Part shown: positions 1 through 8,187 of the stretch, one piece after another
How the letters are laid out: the number at the start of each line of letters is the position of its first letter
Position numbering within the stretch: the first letter of the stretch is position 1
From: Palsa-870 sp039935415
GTDB taxonomy: Bacteria; Chloroflexota; Dormibacteria; Dormibacterales; Dormibacteraceae
Reading direction: 5' to 3'
Length of the DNA stretch: 64,000 nt
Assembly (NCBI GenBank): GCA_039935415.1
Contig: JBDTKH010000032.1
Coordinates: 47,595 to 111,594 of the forward strand
Notes under the pieces: model-generated
The model's input: only the letters and a program-made list of their open reading frames with translations
The model's database searches: none
What the model was told of the DNA's origin: nothing
Program-made: the position numbers and the translations under genes

Positions 1-601
<601 letters not shown>

Positions 602-616
602 TTTCTTCGCTAGCTC

Positions 617-1147
617 CTAGGTGGCCGCCAGGCGGCGGCGCAGCTGCTCCAATCGGGCGGCGACACTTGCATCAACCAGGCGGTCTCCGTACTGAAGCTT
701 CAGCCCGCCGAGGATGCGCGGATCGACTACTACATCAAGCCGCACTTCCTTGCCCAGGCGGCTCGAGATGTCTTCGGCGACCTGGTGCCGGTCGCTCGTC
801 GAGAGCTCGACCGCGGTCGTCACGGTGGCCCTGACGCGACCTACGGCCTCATCGGCCAGGCGCTCGAACTCGTCCTGGATCTCCGCCACGTCTCGGACTC
901 GATTCGATTCGATCAGGAGCATGGCGAAGTTGGTGGCCTCATCGTCGAAGAGGTGCGGCGCGCCCGACACCAGCGCCATGCGTTGGTCGATCGCGATCGT
1001 CGGGTTGGTCAACACCGCGGCCACCTCTGCGTCTGAGAGCAGCTCGCGAACCTTCTCGAGACGGCGTCCCCAGTCCGCGACCTGGCCCTGCTCCGTGGCC
1101 AGCTCGAACACGGCCCGCGCGTACCGCCTAGCGGCTGCCGTCGCCAC
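617..1147 (-). CDS. atpH: ATP synthase delta subunit (OSCP)
   Basis: A 176-residue F1 delta subunit forming part of the peripheral stalk between F1 and the b subunits. The N-terminus ATAAARRYARAVFELA is the classical delta start with its helical bundle, and the C-terminus reads YGDRLVDASVAARLEQL, typical of the family (canonical GDxxxDxSVxxRL). Its start overlaps the end of atpF by 20 bp, indicating translational coupling in the operon. Confidence 0.95.
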   Translation of the reverse strand: MATAAARRYARAVFELATEQGQVADWGRRLEKVRELLSDAEVAAVLTNPTIAIDQRMALVSGAPHLFDDEATNFAMLLIESNRVRDVAEIQDEFERLADEAVGRVRATVTTAVELSTSDRHQVAEDISSRLGKEVRLDVVVDPRILGGLKLQYGDRLVDASVAARLEQLRRRLAAT

Positions 1148-1649
1148 TGGCCACCTCCTCGATCGCGCGCTCGATCAGCCTGCGGTGCCTCGCATCGTCA
1201 AGCGACTCTCCTATGACTTTCTCGGTTGCCGCAACGACCATGCCCGCGACCTCGCTGCGGACTGAGTGGATCGCCTGGTCGCGCTGCGCCTCGATCTCCT
1301 TGCGCGCCGCTTCCACGGTTCGTTTCGACTCTTCCTCGGCTTTCTGTCGCAGCTCCTGTCGCAGCAGCTCCCCCGACTTCGTCGCTGCCTCGATCACGCC
1401 CTGCGCGGTCTTACGCGCGTCGTTGAGCTTCGTCTCGGCTTCCTCGAGCCGCTCTTCGGCCTCCGCGCGCGCCTTCTCCGCCTCCCTCAACTCCTCGGCG
1501 ATCGCGCGCTGGCGCGCCTCGGCGACCTTGACGATCGGCGGGTACACGTAGCGCGCGAGGATGGCAAGCATCACCAGGAACGTGATCGTCTCGACGACCA
1601 CGGTGCCGTCGATCTGGATGACGCCCGCCACGCCGGCCAGGTAGTGCAT
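1128..1649 (-). CDS. atpF: ATP synthase b subunit
   Basis: A 173-residue peripheral-stalk subunit. One N-terminal membrane helix (about residues 17-35, FLVMLAILARYVYPPI) is followed by a long charged Ala/Glu/Arg-rich coiled coil to about residue 145 and a short C-terminal segment that meets delta. Length and architecture are normal. It sits 6 nt after atpE and overlaps atpH. Confidence 0.95.
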   Translation of the reverse strand: MHYLAGVAGVIQIDGTVVVETITFLVMLAILARYVYPPIVKVAEARQRAIAEELREAEKARAEAEERLEEAETKLNDARKTAQGVIEAATKSGELLRQELRQKAEEESKRTVEAARKEIEAQRDQAIHSVRSEVAGMVVAATEKVIGESLDDARHRRLIERAIEEVASGDGSR

Positions 1650-1655
1650 CGCTGC

Positions 1656-1907
1656 CTACTTCGCCGGGACGTTGGCGAGGAACACAAATCCGAAGGCCAG
1701 GTTGATGAAGTACATCGCCTCGACGAGTCCCACGATGGTGAAGAGCCAGGGGATCATCCTTCCCTGCGCCTCGGGTTGGCGCGCGACACCGCTGATGAAG
1801 GCGTTGCCGGCCAACCCGTCGCCGACCGCCGCGCCGATGGCGCCCAGCCCGATGGCAAGGCCGAATGCCACCAGCGCGCCAGCGAGAACAAGTCCGTGAT
1901 CTGTCAT
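1656..1907 (-). CDS. atpE: ATP synthase c subunit
   Basis: An 83-residue proteolipid of the rotor ring with two membrane helices joined by the conserved polar loop ARQPEAQGR (residues 42-50). The ion-binding carboxylate is E63 in GLVEAMYF. D30 in the first helix (GAAVGDGLAG) matches the Asp of mycobacterial AtpE, and the whole sequence is mycobacterium-like. The residue two after the ion-binding Glu is Met (M65), where M. tuberculosis has Ala63. No Na+ signature (Gln plus Thr/Ser) is seen, so proton coupling is likely. Confidence 0.97.
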   Translation of the reverse strand: MTDHGLVLAGALVAFGLAIGLGAIGAAVGDGLAGNAFISGVARQPEAQGRMIPWLFTIVGLVEAMYFINLAFGFVFLANVPAK

Positions 1908-1916
1908 GTCTTCCTC

Positions 1917-2723
1917 CTAGTGATGTTCATGTTCGAGACCCTCGCGGGCCGCGCCGAAATAGATGACCGTGAGCAGCATGAAGATGAACGCCTGGATGAA
2001 CCCGATGAAGATGACGTCGAACGACTTCCAGAGAAACAGCAACAACGCGGCGATCACGGTACTTGGAACTGTTCCAAGAGCCGGCAGGTCGATGAACCCG
2101 ATCTTCGGAAGTACCAGGGTGCCCAGGCTGGCGATCAGGCCGATCATCACGGCGCCGGCGAAGATGTTCCCGAAGAGCCGGAGCGCCAGGGTCGCCGGCT
2201 TGACGACCTCCTCGAGGATGTTGAACGGTGTGAAGACCGCGCGGCCCCAAACAGGCAGCTCGAACGGTTTGGTGAACCGGCGCAGATATCCGCGCCAGCC
2301 CAGCACCCGCACGCTGTACCACTGCACGACGCCGATCACGACCAGGGCCATCGCAAGCGTCTGGTTGAGGTCGGCGTTGGCCCCATGAAGAACCGGGAAG
2401 ATGGCAAGCGGGAAGACCTCGATCCAGTTCGCGACAAGGATGTAGAGGAAGAGCGTCAGCGCGAGCGGGACCACGAACAATGCGTCGTCCGAGACGTTGG
2501 TCTTGATCAGCGAGCGCAACTGGTCATAGCCCCATTCGAACACCGCCTGCACCTTGCTCGGCTCGCCCTCCTTGAGCTTGGAGCGAATCCAGAAGGCGCC
2601 GGCGAGGGTCACCACGATGGCAAGGGCGGTTGAGATGAGGCTGTCGTAGTTGAAGATGCAGAGGGGACCGCAACCCAGGTCGATCGTGGGGTGCGTGCCG
2701 ATGCTGGTGTCGGCGCGGATCAC
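1917..2723 (-). CDS. atpB: ATP synthase a subunit
   Basis: Integral membrane stator subunit forming the proton half-channels with the c ring. Helices are rich in the conserved signatures RLFGNIFAG (containing the essential Arg) and, near the end, FIQAFIFMLLTVIYFG. I place the start at GTG 2723 (268 aa) because it overlaps the stop of the upstream atpI-like gene in a GTGA motif. A longer frame to 2798 would only add a non-membrane Gly/Arg-rich stretch read out of frame with that gene. Confidence 0.93.
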   Translation of the reverse strand: MIRADTSIGTHPTIDLGCGPLCIFNYDSLISTALAIVVTLAGAFWIRSKLKEGEPSKVQAVFEWGYDQLRSLIKTNVSDDALFVVPLALTLFLYILVANWIEVFPLAIFPVLHGANADLNQTLAMALVVIGVVQWYSVRVLGWRGYLRRFTKPFELPVWGRAVFTPFNILEEVVKPATLALRLFGNIFAGAVMIGLIASLGTLVLPKIGFIDLPALGTVPSTVIAALLLFLWKSFDVIFIGFIQAFIFMLLTVIYFGAAREGLEHEHH

Positions 2724-3058
2724 GCCCGCAAGCCCTGTCGCACGCCGGCTGCCACCATGACCAGCTGCGCGACCCCGATCCCCAGCGGGATCGTCCACGC
2801 TGCGCTGCGAAGCACGAGCGCCGCAACCACCACGATCGAGCTGAACATGACGAGCCGCAGCAGGCTGCCGGCGACGAACGGCGCGCCGCGGCTGAGCAGC
2901 GCCTGGATCAGGTATCCGTTGAGGGAACCGAGGAGCAATCCCGCCGCGATACCGATTCCGAGAGACAGGTGACCGGATAGCGCAGCCCCTGCCGCGATGG
3001 CCGCAGCCAGCACAGCCGATGCTGTCACCGTCACTTTGAGCACGCCGCCGGACCTCAT
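2720..3058 (-). CDS. AtpI-like membrane protein
   Basis: A 112-residue, four-helix hydrophobic protein located where atpI normally sits, upstream of atpB. AtpI-family proteins help c-ring assembly. Helices lie at about residues 9-30, 33-52, 60-82 and 86-105, separated by short basic loops. It overlaps the gene above by ATGA and the gene below by GTGA. Assignment rests on size, topology and position, since AtpI sequences are poorly conserved. Confidence 0.75.
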   Translation of the reverse strand: MRSGGVLKVTVTASAVLAAAIAAGAALSGHLSLGIGIAAGLLLGSLNGYLIQALLSRGAPFVAGSLLRLVMFSSIVVVAALVLRSAAWTIPLGIGVAQLVMVAAGVRQGLRA

Positions 3059-3228
3059 TTCGAGAGCTCCCTCACCTTCAACCAGATGCCGGCGGCGCCG
3101 GCCACAAGACCCACGAACAGTCCGACGAGGACGAACACAGGCGCCGTGTGCAGCGCCTTGTCTAGCGCTACGCCTCCGAGCAGCGGTATGAGCACCGCGG
3201 CCGCCAGGTAGATCCCGATTCCGGCCAT
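3055..3228 (-). CDS. AtpZ/AtpI-type small membrane protein
   Basis: A 57-residue, two-helix protein heading the atp operon. The pattern GxxLxxxxxxPLLGGVALDKALHTAPVF resembles the AtpZ family (putative F1F0-ATPase accessory subunit). ATG at 3228 is chosen because an AGGGG sequence lies 5 nt upstream. An ATG at 3267 would give 70 residues but has a poorly placed ribosome site. The gene ends in an ATGA overlap with the AtpI-like gene. Confidence 0.7.
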   Translation of the reverse strand: MAGIGIYLAAAVLIPLLGGVALDKALHTAPVFVLVGLFVGLVAGAAGIWLKVRELSK

Positions 3229-3277
3229 GTCTGCCCCTGTGGGGCTTGCGCTCGGGGTGGGCGCCATGCCCCTTCGA

Positions 3278-3283
3278 ATTCTA
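3278..3283 (-). promoter_or_regulatory. Candidate -10 box for the atp operon
   Basis: TAGAAT on the minus strand, overlapping the stop codon of the upstream transferase gene, with the flanks CCCGA and TCGAA. The same hexamer in a similar GGTAGAAT context precedes pyrG, ssrA and def in this window. No good -35 box is visible, so this is tentative. Confidence 0.35.
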
Positions 3284-4426
3284 TCGGGAACCCTGATCCG
3301 CCAGCAGGCGCCGCAGGAAGGGCGCGGGGATTCGCCAGCCCGTGTGCAGGAGGAGATCGGCGGCGACAGTCGAAACCAGGACCGCGCAGGTGGCGATCAC
3401 GACCGCCAGGATGCGGCCGTGTCCGAGCAGCGTCAGGCCGACCGCGCCCATCACGGCGCTGGCGGTGTAGAAGACGAAGCAGGTCTGCCGGGGATCCAGG
3501 CCGAACGACTGCAGCCGATGGTGAAGGTGGCCGAGGTCGGCACGCGCCACCGACGTTCCCCGGCGCCGGCGCCTCAGGATCGCCCAGGCCGTGTCGGCGA
3601 TCGGCACGGCCAGTGCAAGCACCGGCACGGCGAGCGCGAAGGCCACGGCCACCTTTGCCAGGCCAAGGATCGAGATCACGCCGAGCGCGGTGCCGAGGAA
3701 ATGCGCGCCCGAGTCGCCCATGAAGATCCTGGCGGGGTGCCAGTTGAACAGGAGGAAACCTGCGCACGCGCCCGCCAGCGCGCCGCCCAGCTGGACCACC
3801 GGGATCTGCCCCAACCCGCCTGCTGCGAGCATCAGGGTCACGACGACGACGAAGATGACCCCCGCCGCCAGGCCGTCCACGCCGTCCAGGAAGTTGACCG
3901 TGTTCTGCATCCCGAGCAGCCAGAACAGGCTGATCGGGACTGCGAGCAGTCCAAGGTGCACGAGGTGGCCGCCGGGCAGCCCGACGAACGTGATGGTGAA
4001 GCCAAAGCCGACAACGGCAACGACCGCCACGACGACCTGCAGCCCCAGCTTCACGATCGGGCGGACCGTCCACCGATCGTCCGCGATGAGCAGGATCGTG
4101 GCGAGCCCCGACACGATGAGCACTCCCGCGGTCTCCTTGTAGTCAGGCAGGAAGATCAAGACCGCCGCGGCGAAACCGATGTACATCGCCAGCCCGCCGA
4201 GCAATGGGGTCGGCTTGGTGTGGGCATGACGCCCGCCCGGCTCCGCCACCAGGCCCGTCAGCCGCGAGAGCCGGATCATCAATGGCACGGCCAGGGCGCA
4301 GATCGCCGCCGCGACGAGCAGCGGCCACAGGCCGGGCAGCACGTGCTCGCGGAGGTTGAGGAGGGCGTCCCCTCCGAAGAAATCAGTCAAACGAATAAGG
4401 GATGGGGAACTTCCTGCACAGCTCAA
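3281..4426 (-). CDS. WecA/TagO-family undecaprenyl-phosphate sugar-1-phosphate transferase
   Basis: Polytopic membrane enzyme that transfers a phospho-aminosugar (usually GlcNAc-1-P) from UDP to undecaprenyl phosphate, starting synthesis of a cell-wall polymer or polysaccharide. Family motifs are present: DD at residues 116-117, NFLDGVDGLA at 178-187, NWHPARIFMGDSG at 228-240 and HLHHRL at 300-305. About ten helices are visible. The 5' end overlaps glyA. ATG 4426 gives 381 aa, while TTG 4390, eight bases before the glyA stop ends, would give 369 aa and is equally plausible. The exact sugar substrate cannot be told from sequence. Confidence 0.88.
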   Translation of the reverse strand: MSCAGSSPSLIRLTDFFGGDALLNLREHVLPGLWPLLVAAAICALAVPLMIRLSRLTGLVAEPGGRHAHTKPTPLLGGLAMYIGFAAAVLIFLPDYKETAGVLIVSGLATILLIADDRWTVRPIVKLGLQVVVAVVAVVGFGFTITFVGLPGGHLVHLGLLAVPISLFWLLGMQNTVNFLDGVDGLAAGVIFVVVVTLMLAAGGLGQIPVVQLGGALAGACAGFLLFNWHPARIFMGDSGAHFLGTALGVISILGLAKVAVAFALAVPVLALAVPIADTAWAILRRRRRGTSVARADLGHLHHRLQSFGLDPRQTCFVFYTASAVMGAVGLTLLGHGRILAVVIATCAVLVSTVAADLLLHTGWRIPAPFLRRLLADQGSR

Positions 4427-5657
4427 GCGCCCGCTCGTGGATCGAGTCGAGGACGGCCCGGTCGTCGATACGCTCGACCAGGTCGGCGATGCAGTCGGCG
4501 ATCACCACCATCTCGGCTTCGCGCATGCCGCGCGTGGTGACCAGCGGAGTGCCGACGCGCACGCCGCTTGGGTTGAACTTAGAGGCCTCGTCGAACGGGA
4601 TCGAGTTGCGGTTGAGCGTGATGCCGACGGTGTCGGCCACGTCCTGGACCTGCTTCCCGCTCCGCTTCTGCGCGCGGAGGTCGATCAGCATCAGGTGGTT
4701 GTCCGTGCCGCCGCTTACCAGCCGCAGCCCGCGCTCCATCAAGCGGTTCGCGAGCGCTTTCGCGTTGACCACGACCTGCTTCGCATACACCTTGAAGTCA
4801 GGCTTCAATGCCTCGCCGAAGCAAACCGCCTTGGCGGCGATCGCATGCATCAGCGGCCCGCCCTGGATGCCGGGGAAGACCGCCGAGTCGATGGCTTTCT
4901 GCCAGTCGTTGCGGCACAGGATGATCGCGCCCCACGCGCCGCGCAGCGTCTTCTGCGTCGTGGTTGTGGTGATGTCCGCGAACGGGACCGGTGACGGGTA
5001 CTGGCCACCGGCGACAAGGCCTGCGACGTGCGCCATGTCAACGAAGAAAGTCGCGCCCACCGAGTCGGCGATCTCGCGCATGCGGGCCCAGTCCACGATC
5101 CGCGAGTAGGCGGAGAACCCGCCGATGATCATCTTGGGCCGCACCTCCTGCGCGAGCTTCTCCATCGCGTCGTAGTCAATGAGCTCGGTCTCGCGGTTCA
5201 CGCCGTACGAGTGGATCTCGTAGAGCTTCCCACTGAAGTTCGCCGGGCTGCCGTGGGTGAGGTGACCCCCGGCCGACAGGTCCATGCCCATGACCCGATC
5301 GCCGGGCTGGCACACGGCCATGTACACGGCCGCATTGGCCTGCGAGCCGGCGTGCGGCTGCACGTTGACGTAGTCCGCGCCGAACAGCTCCTTGGCGCGC
5401 TCGACGGCGAGGGTCTCGATCTTGTCGATCACTTCTCCAGTGCCGCCGTAGTAGCGCCGTCCGGGGTAGCCCTCGGCGTACTTGTTGGTCAGGAGCGTGC
5501 CGAGCGCCTCGAGGATGGCCGGGCTCGTCAGGTTCTCGGACGCGATCAGCTCCAGCGTCTCGGACTGCCGCCGGTACTCCTTGCGGATGAGATCGGCGAT
5601 CTCCGGGTCCGTCTGGTCGAGCGCCCGGAAGGACATCGTCGTGATTGGAGCTGCCAC
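4383..5657 (-). CDS. glyA: Serine hydroxymethyltransferase
   Basis: A 424-residue PLP enzyme interconverting serine and glycine with tetrahydrofolate, feeding one-carbon metabolism. The N-terminal LELIASENLTSPAI and the GYPGRRYYGG region are canonical. The PLP lysine is K236. Around it the usual THKTLRGPRGG reads TQKTLRGAWGA, so the conserved His, Pro and Arg are replaced by Q235, A241 and W242. The GTG start at 5657 is preceded directly by TAGCAT plus six bases, suggesting a leaderless message. An ATG at 5636 is the alternative start. Confidence 0.95.
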   Translation of the reverse strand: MAAPITTMSFRALDQTDPEIADLIRKEYRRQSETLELIASENLTSPAILEALGTLLTNKYAEGYPGRRYYGGTGEVIDKIETLAVERAKELFGADYVNVQPHAGSQANAAVYMAVCQPGDRVMGMDLSAGGHLTHGSPANFSGKLYEIHSYGVNRETELIDYDAMEKLAQEVRPKMIIGGFSAYSRIVDWARMREIADSVGATFFVDMAHVAGLVAGGQYPSPVPFADITTTTTQKTLRGAWGAIILCRNDWQKAIDSAVFPGIQGGPLMHAIAAKAVCFGEALKPDFKVYAKQVVVNAKALANRLMERGLRLVSGGTDNHLMLIDLRAQKRSGKQVQDVADTVGITLNRNSIPFDEASKFNPSGVRVGTPLVTTRGMREAEMVVIADCIADLVERIDDRAVLDSIHERALELCRKFPIPYSFD

Positions 5658-5663
5658 GGGCAG

Positions 5664-5669
5664 ATGCTA
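5664..5669 (-). promoter_or_regulatory. Leaderless -10 box of glyA
   Basis: TAGCAT, six bases (CTGCCC), then the GTG start. With transcription starting about 7 nt after the -10 box, the message would begin at or next to the start codon. No Shine-Dalgarno sequence is present. Confidence 0.45.
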
Positions 5670-6248
5670 GCCCGATCTCAGAGATGGCGGTCCCAGCAGC
5701 TCCGGCGTCGTGATCGCGCCCTCGCGCAGCACGTGGGGCTCGGGGCCGGTGAGGTCGAGCACTGTCGAGGCCAGGCCGCCCGGCGCTTTGCCCCCGTCCA
5801 GCACCGCGACAACCCCCGGTATATCGGCCTCCTCGGCAGTCATCGCCGGCTCGCGACCGTGCAGGTTGGCGCTGGTGGTCATCAGCGGACCCGCCGCTCG
5901 CAGCAGCTCAAGCGCGACCTCGTGCTTAGGGATGCGAACCCCAAGGGTCCCGCCTCCCCTTGCATGGAGAATCAAAGTCAACGGGCCAGGCCACCATCGC
6001 TTGATCAACGCCTCCGACCGCGGGTCGACGTGCACCCAGCCCTCGAGCTGCGATTCCGCCGCCACCATCAGGATGAGCGGCAGCCCGACCGGCCTGCCCT
6101 TGATGTGGTAGACCCGCTTGGTCGCCAGCTCGTCGTCAGCGGCCGCGCCCAGGCCGTAAACCGTGTCGGTCGGAAAGGCGATCACCCCTCCGCTCCGGAT
6201 CAGCTTGGCGGCGCGGGTGAGCCCGGCGCGCGTTGGTTTCAGGACCAT
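5667..6248 (-). CDS. tsaC: L-threonylcarbamoyladenylate synthase (Sua5/YrdC/TsaC)
   Basis: A 193-residue YrdC-domain enzyme making threonylcarbamoyl-AMP from threonine, bicarbonate and ATP, the first step of the t6A37 modification of ANN-decoding tRNAs. Motifs: GGVIAFPTDTVYGLGA at 20-35, KGRP at about 50-53, TTSANLHG at about 128-135 and STVLDL near the end. There is no C-terminal Sua5 domain. Its start overlaps the prmC stop by 10 bp. Confidence 0.93.
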   Translation of the reverse strand: MVLKPTRAGLTRAAKLIRSGGVIAFPTDTVYGLGAAADDELATKRVYHIKGRPVGLPLILMVAAESQLEGWVHVDPRSEALIKRWWPGPLTLILHARGGGTLGVRIPKHEVALELLRAAGPLMTTSANLHGREPAMTAEEADIPGVVAVLDGGKAPGGLASTVLDLTGPEPHVLREGAITTPELLGPPSLRSG

Positions 6249-7069
6249 GCTTCGAGAACACGTTCACGTCCGGCCATGTCGCGGTGAACTCGGTGGCCGG
6301 CAAAGCCAACGTTCGCAGCCTCCACGGCAGTCGAGACGATCAAAGGATCGAGCTCCGCCAGGACCCTGCCCCCCGGGTTCAAGCGGGCGGGGGCTTCGAG
6401 CAGCAGACGCGTCACGAGCGCCGCCCCAGACTCTTCGGCGTAGAGCGCACGCGCGGGCTGCGCCACGACCTCGGGCGCCAGCCGCGCAGTTGCGGCGACG
6501 TAAGGCAGGTTGGCGCAAACTAGGTCGAACGAGCCCTGGAACGGCTGCAGCAGGTCGCCGCACACGAGCTCGATTCGACCGGCCAGGCCGTGCCCGCTGA
6601 CGTTGCGCCCTGCGACCTCGAGCACTTCAGGAGCGACGTCGGACGCAACGACGTGGACGTTCGGCACGTAGTGCGCGATCGCGATGGCGATGCACCCACT
6701 TCCGGTTCCGACATCGGCCACGCGAACTGGTCGATCCGCGGCGCGCGCGAAGGCGATCGCCTCCCGGACGAGAACCTCGGTGTCCGGGTTCGGGATGAGC
6801 ACCGCCGGCGTGACCAGGAAGTCGAGCCCCATGAACTCCTTGTGCCCGACCAGGTATGCGACCGGCTCGCCCTTCGCCCGCCGCGCCACCAGGCCGCGGT
6901 ACGCGGTGAGCTCCGGCTCGGTGAGCGAGCGGTCGAACTTCAGGTAAAGGTCCAGGCGCCTCAACCCGAGCGAGTGGGCGAGCAGCAGCTCCGCGTCCAG
7001 GCGCGGCGAATCCGAACCGTGCTTTTCACAGTGCTCTGAGGCGAGCTTCAAGACTTCAACGATGGTCAC
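6239..7069 (-). CDS. prmC: Release factor glutamine N5-methyltransferase
   Basis: A 276-residue SAM-dependent methyltransferase that methylates the Gln of the GGQ motif of release factors. The N-terminal helical domain is followed by the Rossmann core with DVGTGSGCIAIA at 119-130. The catalytic NPPY reads NLPY (187-190), a conservative change of the second position. Position directly after prfA, its substrate, with a GTGA overlap, is the standard arrangement. Confidence 0.94.
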   Translation of the reverse strand: MTIVEVLKLASEHCEKHGSDSPRLDAELLLAHSLGLRRLDLYLKFDRSLTEPELTAYRGLVARRAKGEPVAYLVGHKEFMGLDFLVTPAVLIPNPDTEVLVREAIAFARAADRPVRVADVGTGSGCIAIAIAHYVPNVHVVASDVAPEVLEVAGRNVSGHGLAGRIELVCGDLLQPFQGSFDLVCANLPYVAATARLAPEVVAQPARALYAEESGAALVTRLLLEAPARLNPGGRVLAELDPLIVSTAVEAANVGFAGHRVHRDMAGRERVLEAWS

Positions 7070-8163
7070 TCGGGACCGCCGTTGAGCTGCGCGGCGCGGT
7101 CGGCGTTGTTGAGGGCCGAGACGAGCTCGTCGAGGTCGCCGCCGATCACCTGGTCCAGCTTGTGAAGCGTGAGCTTGATCCTGTGGTCGGTGACGCGGTT
7201 CTCTTTGAAGTTGTAGGTGCGGATCTTTTCGGAGCGGTTGCCGCTGCCGATCATTCCGCGCCTCTGAGCTCCGATCTTCGCCTGCTGCTCGGCCAGCTTC
7301 ATCTCATAAAGCCGGGCACGCAAGACGCGGAGCGCCTTCTCCTTATTCTGCAGCTGCGACTTCTCGTCCTGGATGCTGACCTGAATCCCGGTCGGCTTGT
7401 GTGTGATGCGAATTGCCGAATAGGTGGTGTTGACGCTCTGGCCGCCCGGCCCCTGCGATGTCGACGTCTTGATCTCGTAGTCCTCCGGCTTCAGCTCCAC
7501 CTCGACGGGGTCGGCTTCGGGCATCACGGCAACGGTGGCTGCGGATGTGTGGATGCGGCCCTGCGCCTCGGTCTTCGGCACCCGCTGAACGCGATGCACA
7601 CCGCCTTCGTACTTCAGCTGCGAGTACGCGCCGTGTCCGTGGACCTCGAACTCGACCTTGTCGAATCCGCCCTTCTCTGTGGGCGAGGCGTCGACCACTT
7701 CTACCTTCCAGCCCTTGCGCTCGGCCCACTTGGTGTACATGCGGAACAGGTCGGCGGCAAACAGCGCGGCCTCCTCCCCACCTTCGGCGCCCTGGATCTC
7801 GACCACCACGTCGCGATCGTCGTTCGGGTCCTTGGGTAGCAGCAGGACCTTCAGCTTCTCGTCGAGCTCAGCCACAAGCGCCGCGGCGCGATGCTCTTCG
7901 GCGCGCAGGTACTCCAGCATTTCATTGTCTGCGCCCTGCGCGCGCCCGGCTGGATCCTTCTCGTGCTTCTGCATCTCACGCGCCGACTCGAACTCGTCCT
8001 GAGCGCGGCGGTACGCCTGGTAGGTCTGCACGGTCTCGCGCAAAGCGTGTTGCTCGCGCGCGAGCCTGGTCAGCTGCTCGTGATCAGAAGCAACCTCCGG
8101 GCGCGCCATCTCCGACTCGATCTCTCTATAGCGACGGGCTATCCCGTCGAGCCGGTCGATCAA
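7066..8163 (-). CDS. prfA: Peptide chain release factor 1
   Basis: A 365-residue class I release factor recognising UAA and UAG. The stop-codon recognition tripeptide is PKT (196-198) within RVPKTEAQGRIHTS, which marks it as RF1, and the GGQ motif is at 240-242 in GPGGQSVNTT. A TTG start at 8163 fits the family N-terminus (IDRLDGIARRYREIE). It is followed by prmC in a GTGA overlap. Confidence 0.96.
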   Translation of the reverse strand: MIDRLDGIARRYREIESEMARPEVASDHEQLTRLAREQHALRETVQTYQAYRRAQDEFESAREMQKHEKDPAGRAQGADNEMLEYLRAEEHRAAALVAELDEKLKVLLLPKDPNDDRDVVVEIQGAEGGEEAALFAADLFRMYTKWAERKGWKVEVVDASPTEKGGFDKVEFEVHGHGAYSQLKYEGGVHRVQRVPKTEAQGRIHTSAATVAVMPEADPVEVELKPEDYEIKTSTSQGPGGQSVNTTYSAIRITHKPTGIQVSIQDEKSQLQNKEKALRVLRARLYEMKLAEQQAKIGAQRRGMIGSGNRSEKIRTYNFKENRVTDHRIKLTLHKLDQVIGGDLDELVSALNNADRAAQLNGGPE

Positions 8164-8187
8164 CTTCTCGTCCCCGCGTTGCCCTTC

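Noticed and set aside
1266..2633. A 455-codon plus-strand open frame across the ATP synthase genes
   Set aside because: Antisense shadow of atpF/atpE/atpB. Composition is high in Arg, Asp and His as in GC-rich antisense frames, with no recognisable domain.
3227..4540. A 437-codon plus-strand frame opposite the WecA-type gene
   Set aside because: Antisense to a clearly conserved membrane enzyme with intact motifs. Low-complexity polar sequence.
6239..7069. prmC as inactive because NPPY reads NLPY
   Set aside because: The second position varies in related methyltransferases, and the operon with prfA and the rest of the fold are intact.
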